Shown here in pieces: positions 60,813-64,000 of a DNA stretch of 64,000 nt. Made by a program: the position numbers and the translations under genes. Location of the stretch: the NCBI RefSeq assembly GCF_007655135.1, contig NC_045130.1, forward strand, positions 4,402,001 to 4,466,000. The letters run 5' to 3'. Source of the stretch: Punica granatum. Taxonomy: Eukaryota; Streptophyta; Magnoliopsida; Myrtales; Lythraceae. The notes under the pieces are model-generated. The model saw only the letters and a list, made by a program, of their open reading frames with translations, did no database searches and was not told the origin of the DNA. The stretch's first letter is position 1; every line of letters begins with the position of its first letter.

Positions 60813-60819
60813 ACGTGGC
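60813..60819 (+). promoter_or_regulatory. ABRE-like ACGTGGC element upstream of ProDH
   Basis: ACGTGGC lies about 275 bp upstream of the probable ProDH TATA box and matches the ABA-response element core recognised by bZIP factors. Activity is inferred from the motif only. Confidence 0.45.
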
Positions 60820-60866
60820 ACCAACATGACTCCACGCTGCTCGAGATAGGAATAATCCGAATCAAT

Positions 60867-60872
60867 CACGTG
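60867..60872. promoter_or_regulatory. CACGTG (G-box) upstream of ProDH
   Basis: The sequence ATCACGTGCT lies 48 bp downstream of the ACGTGGC element and about 220 bp upstream of the TATA box. Close spacing of two ACGT cores is typical of ABA/stress-responsive promoters. Confidence 0.45.
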
Positions 60873-61090
60873 CTGGGTCTCACAAACTTAATTTGGATTA
60901 TCACTAAAACAGGCAATGACACAGAAACAAATTAGCCTTCTCCCGTTACCTTGGGGGAGGGGGGGGAGCATACCCTTTTGACTACAACGTCAGCTCGGCC
61001 ACCATTTCCCGACACTAACGCCGCTATGGTTCCGAGGAGGCGACTAACACCGTTAGTCCGTTACCTTGGAATCTCTCTCCCTTGTCGTCC

Positions 61091-61098
61091 TATAAATA
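61091..61098 (+). promoter_or_regulatory. TATA box of proline dehydrogenase
   Basis: TATAAATA, about 148 bp upstream of the ATG. A CT-rich leader (TCTCTCTCTC near 61136) follows at a normal distance for a transcription start. Confidence 0.7.
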
Positions 61099-61238
61099 AC
61101 ACGCATAGCCTCTTGCTTTGCATCAAAGATTGATTCTCTCTCTCTCACCGGCCAAGAACGTGAGATTAACAAAGAGATTCAATCTTTCTCTTCTCCATCA
61201 GATTCATCAGCTTAACCTCGGAGGAGTCTGCCCTGTTG

Positions 61239-63496
61239 ATGGCTACAAGAATCGCCGCCTCTCCGAAGAAGACCCTCGTCGACCACATCCGCGTTCTCGC
61301 CCGGCCCCTCAACTCCGTCCCCTCCTCCATCACCGCTGCTGTCCCTGGCCAATTCGCCGCCTTTGAGGAGAAGCACGAGCCCGCTCCCACCGGACCATCT
61401 CCCCCGATCGACCTCAGTGACCCAGGGAGGCTCTTCGCATCGGTTCCCACCACGAGGCTCATCCACTCGGTGGCCAACCTCCATGCCGCGGCCGTGGATC
61501 CCCTGGTGGATCTTGGCATCAAGGTGATGACATCGAGGCTGGTCACCGGAACGGGGCCGGCACGGGATATTGTGATCGGGGCAGTGAAGAGGACGTTCTA
61601 CAAGCACTTTTGCGGAGGGGAGGACACTGTCGAGGCGGCCGAGACCGTGAGGCAGCTGAATGAGGCCGGGCTCAGGGGGATGCTGGATTATGCGGTGGAG
61701 GACGCCGAGGACAATCCGTCTTGTGATCAGAACCTCGAGGCCTTCCTCCAGACGGTCGCATCGACCAAAACGCTTCCTCAGGGCTGTGTGAGTTCCTCCC
61801 TCTGCTTTTCCCAACATCTGCTCGACTTCCATCTTTCGCTTTATATCAATCCTCTGTTCTTTCATTTGTCTGTAAGGTATCCATATTTAACAAGTTCATC
61901 ATGCTCGAGCTTACCGAAACTTGCGATAAATTCCAGTCAATCTTTTCGAGCAATAACCCCGATGCATATCTGATTTTTATGATGGATCTCACCACAGATA
62001 ATGTTCACATATCGTCATTCTTCGTCATTCTTGGTTAAAAAATTTAGTTTCATGTTAATATTCTAATAGTCTATGATTGAAAATTCTATCTAGATAAGTT
62101 TTCGAAGTGGCTTAAAATATTTCTTAAATTTAACCATTTATTTTTAAAATTTATTTAGATGAGAGCAAGCGTTGCGTGATGATACAACAAATAACACAAA
62201 ATAATTTAGTCTTATCCAATCGCATGACTAGGAAAAATCTTACAAGTCTCCGAATCTTTTGGAAAAGAAAAACTATCAATCTTCTGGAAAATTCAATTGG
62301 GTATTGAAAGCTTCAATGCTTTTACTAGTTTCTACGAATTTATGTGATTCTTGTTGTATTAGGTGAGCTTTGTGATAGTAAAGATCACGGCGATATGCCC
62401 GATCTCTCTGCTCCAGCGGGTCGCCGACCTGTTGCGGTGGCAGAAGAAGAACCCCGAGTTCCATCTTCCATGGAAGCACTACTCCTACCCCATCCTCTCC
62501 GATTCGACGCCTGTGTACCACACTCCCGCAGAACCCGAACCTTTGACACCGCAGGAGGAGGCCAATCTCCTCCTTGCCCAGGAGAGGCTTCGTAGGATTG
62601 GCAAGAAATGCGAGGAGTATAACATTCCCCTCTGCATCGATGCCGAGTACACTGCAGTCCAGCCTGCAATCGACTACTTCACGTACTCCTCGGCAATGGA
62701 GCACAACAAGCACGAGCCGATCATCTATGGGACGTTGCAGGCGTACCTCAAGGACGCCAAGGAGAGGTTGCTCTTGAAGAGCGAAGCTGCCCAGAAGATG
62801 GGGATCTTGATGGGCGTCAAGTTGGTCCGCGGGGCCTACATGACGACCGAGGCGAAGCTGGCACACTCCCTCGGCTACGAGTCCCCTATCCACAACAGCC
62901 TCCAGGAAACCCATGACTGCTTCAACAACTGCGCCTCCTTCATGCTCGAGAAGATTGCCGGTGGGTCGGGCGCAGTCGTCCTTGCCACCCACAATGTCGA
63001 GTCAGGTCGGTATCCTTACATGTTTCGAGGTGATGTTAATTGAACAAGTCCGACAGCAAGTCCAATAATATTGATCTCGAATGTTCCATGGATACAGGGC
63101 AACTGGCGGCAATGAAGGCAAGGGATATGGGGATGAGCAGCGGGAACCACCGGCTCGAATTTGCACAGCTATACGGAATGGCGGATTCGTTCTCATTTGG
63201 GCTGAAGAATGCCGGGTTCCGAGTAAGCAAGTACATGCCTTTTGGGCCTGTAGACCAGGTCATGCCCTATCTATTGCGGAGGGCCGAGGAGAACAGAGGC
63301 CTTTTATCTGCATCAACCCTCGATAGGCAACTCATGAGGTACACTTTCGAAAACGCCGTTCAGCTTTCTGCTTCTGCTGGAACGAACATGAAAAACCAGA
63401 AGAACCTAACGAGTTGATCATAACGTCAAATATGCCTGCCTCTTTTCTTTTGACAGGAAGGAGCTTTGGAGGAGACTGAGGACAGCAATTCTTTGA
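61239..63496 (+). CDS. ProDH: Mitochondrial proline dehydrogenase
   Basis: Four exons: 61239-61787, 62363-63005, 63098-63338, 63457-63496; 490 residues. It is an FAD enzyme of the inner mitochondrial membrane that oxidises proline to pyrroline-5-carboxylate, feeding electrons to the respiratory chain. The N-terminus (MATRIAASPKKTLVDHIRVL) is Arg/Ser-rich and acidic-poor like a mitochondrial presequence. Family blocks seen: DLSDPGRLFASVPTTRL, VKITAICPISLLQRVADLLR, IDAEYTAVQPAIDY, KLVRGAYMTTEA (about 334-345), VLATHNVESG, EFAQLYGMADSFSFGL, YMPFGPVDQVMPYLLRRAEE. The last exon is 13 codons (KELWRRLRTAIL); without that splice the frame reads into the intron and ends differently. In plants ProDH is induced by proline and rehydration and repressed by water stress. 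Confidence 0.95.
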
Positions 63497-64000
63497 TCTG
63501 AAGATGTCTGGTCCGAAGACGGCTTTATGAAGGATCGAAGAATTCGTCCAAGGCCGGTGTTCAAAAATAAAGGGGAATAATTGAATTGGCTCGCTCCGTA
63601 TTGATGAAGTGTTCATAAGTACGTAAATAACATACCCATTTATGAATCAAATGGAAAGTTTGTAAATTCTCTACCCGCAGAAATCTAATCAGTTCAAGAA
63701 ATGAATTATCATCTTCGATTTCCTTTAGCTCTTCATCACCGATAGGTTCAGATGGATTAAGTATAGAATAATTCACAACATAAAATTAAAAAAGAAAAAG
63801 AGGATTAATCTACACCAAAAATATTTCTGAAGAAACAAACAAGAAGTTGGTTGCCAATTTTCACTGGTATTGCAGTCACATACATAACGCAGACAAGCCT
63901 CGGTGCTCGTATGACGTATAAAGCAGAACTTTAATCGATACGGGGCCAAACGAAGTAACGAAAATTAGGTGAGTACAGCATCAGTAAAATTGTAGCTGTC
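63497..64000. other. ProDH 3' flank to window end
   Basis: It includes the ProDH 3' UTR. A 71-codon minus-strand frame (63561-63776), with an acidic segment DEELKEIEDDNSFLELI followed by a possible donor near 63675, could be an exon of a gene beyond the window. I do not recognise it. Confidence 0.4.
63566..63571 (+). terminator. Poly(A) signal of ProDH
   Basis: AATAAA lies 70 bp after the stop codon in an AT-rich 3' flank. It is the only perfect AATAAA near the gene end. Confidence 0.55.

Larger units (their letters stand above)
58884..61238. other. Shared upstream interval of KIN-like and ProDH genes
   Basis: Head-to-head interval of 2355 bp with TATA boxes at both ends, ACGT-core elements at 59995-60000, 60813-60819 and 60867-60872, a GCN4-type TGAGTCA at about 60529, and a 66-bp tandem repeat (60191-60357). 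A GC-richer block at 59700-60010 has an open minus-strand frame of about 100 codons but no recognisable protein. Confidence 0.55.

Noticed and set aside
61212..62992. Long minus-strand ORFs (over 200 codons) opposite ProDH
   Set aside because: They are antisense shadows of GC-rich ProDH exons and have no family resemblance.
1..64000. tRNA, rRNA, CRISPR or organelle-derived insert
   Set aside because: GGTTCGA-type tRNA arms were scanned by eye and none had a matching acceptor stem; no regular spacer-repeat pattern or organelle gene was recognised.

Overview
This is a plant nuclear genome window, most likely from a dicot. Every recognisable gene is split by short AT-rich GT-AG introns, and the products are typically plant: a HAC histone acetyltransferase, GEX3, trichome-birefringence-like proteins, a KIN-type LEA protein and proline dehydrogenase. 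Gene-poor stretches are AT-rich with many (TA)n and (GA)n microsatellites and short non-autonomous DNA transposons. Species cannot be fixed from the sequence; a woody rosid is only a guess. I rebuilt exons by hand, checked that exon lengths sum to whole codons, and checked that the joined proteins read as known families.

Left third (1-29500), dense housekeeping genes: the 3' part of a HAC histone acetyltransferase (+); then on the minus strand a ZCCHC8-like zinc-knuckle/PSP protein (RNA surveillance), GEX3 (gamete surface protein), and an isoprenylcysteine methylesterase (ICME) with one GC-AG intron. A gap of about 5 kb follows, carrying a hAT-like non-autonomous element. Then comes a head-to-head pair, a POM33/TMEM33-type membrane protein (-) and a coiled-coil protein with a hydrophobic C-terminal tail (+), sharing a 279-bp promoter interval.

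Middle (29500-47900): three tandem minus-strand copies of a trichome-birefringence-like (TBL) gene in duplicated, AT-rich, transposon-marked DNA. The first copy has an in-frame stop in exon 1 and is probably a pseudogene, the second looks intact, and the third has its single intron stretched to about 2.6 kb.

Right third (47900-64000): a type-2 tryptophan synthase beta chain (-) with a second phase-compatible first exon upstream, an archaeal-type cofactor-independent phosphoglycerate mutase (-), a 66-residue KIN-type LEA protein (-) and a proline dehydrogenase (+). The last two are stress-related genes placed head to head around a 2.35-kb interval with TATA boxes and ABRE/G-box sequences.

I found no convincing wholly new biological system. 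The most useful leads are the decaying TBL tandem array, the alternative first exon of the TrpB2 gene, the tail-anchored coiled-coil protein paired with POM33, the non-canonical splice sites, and several transposon families.
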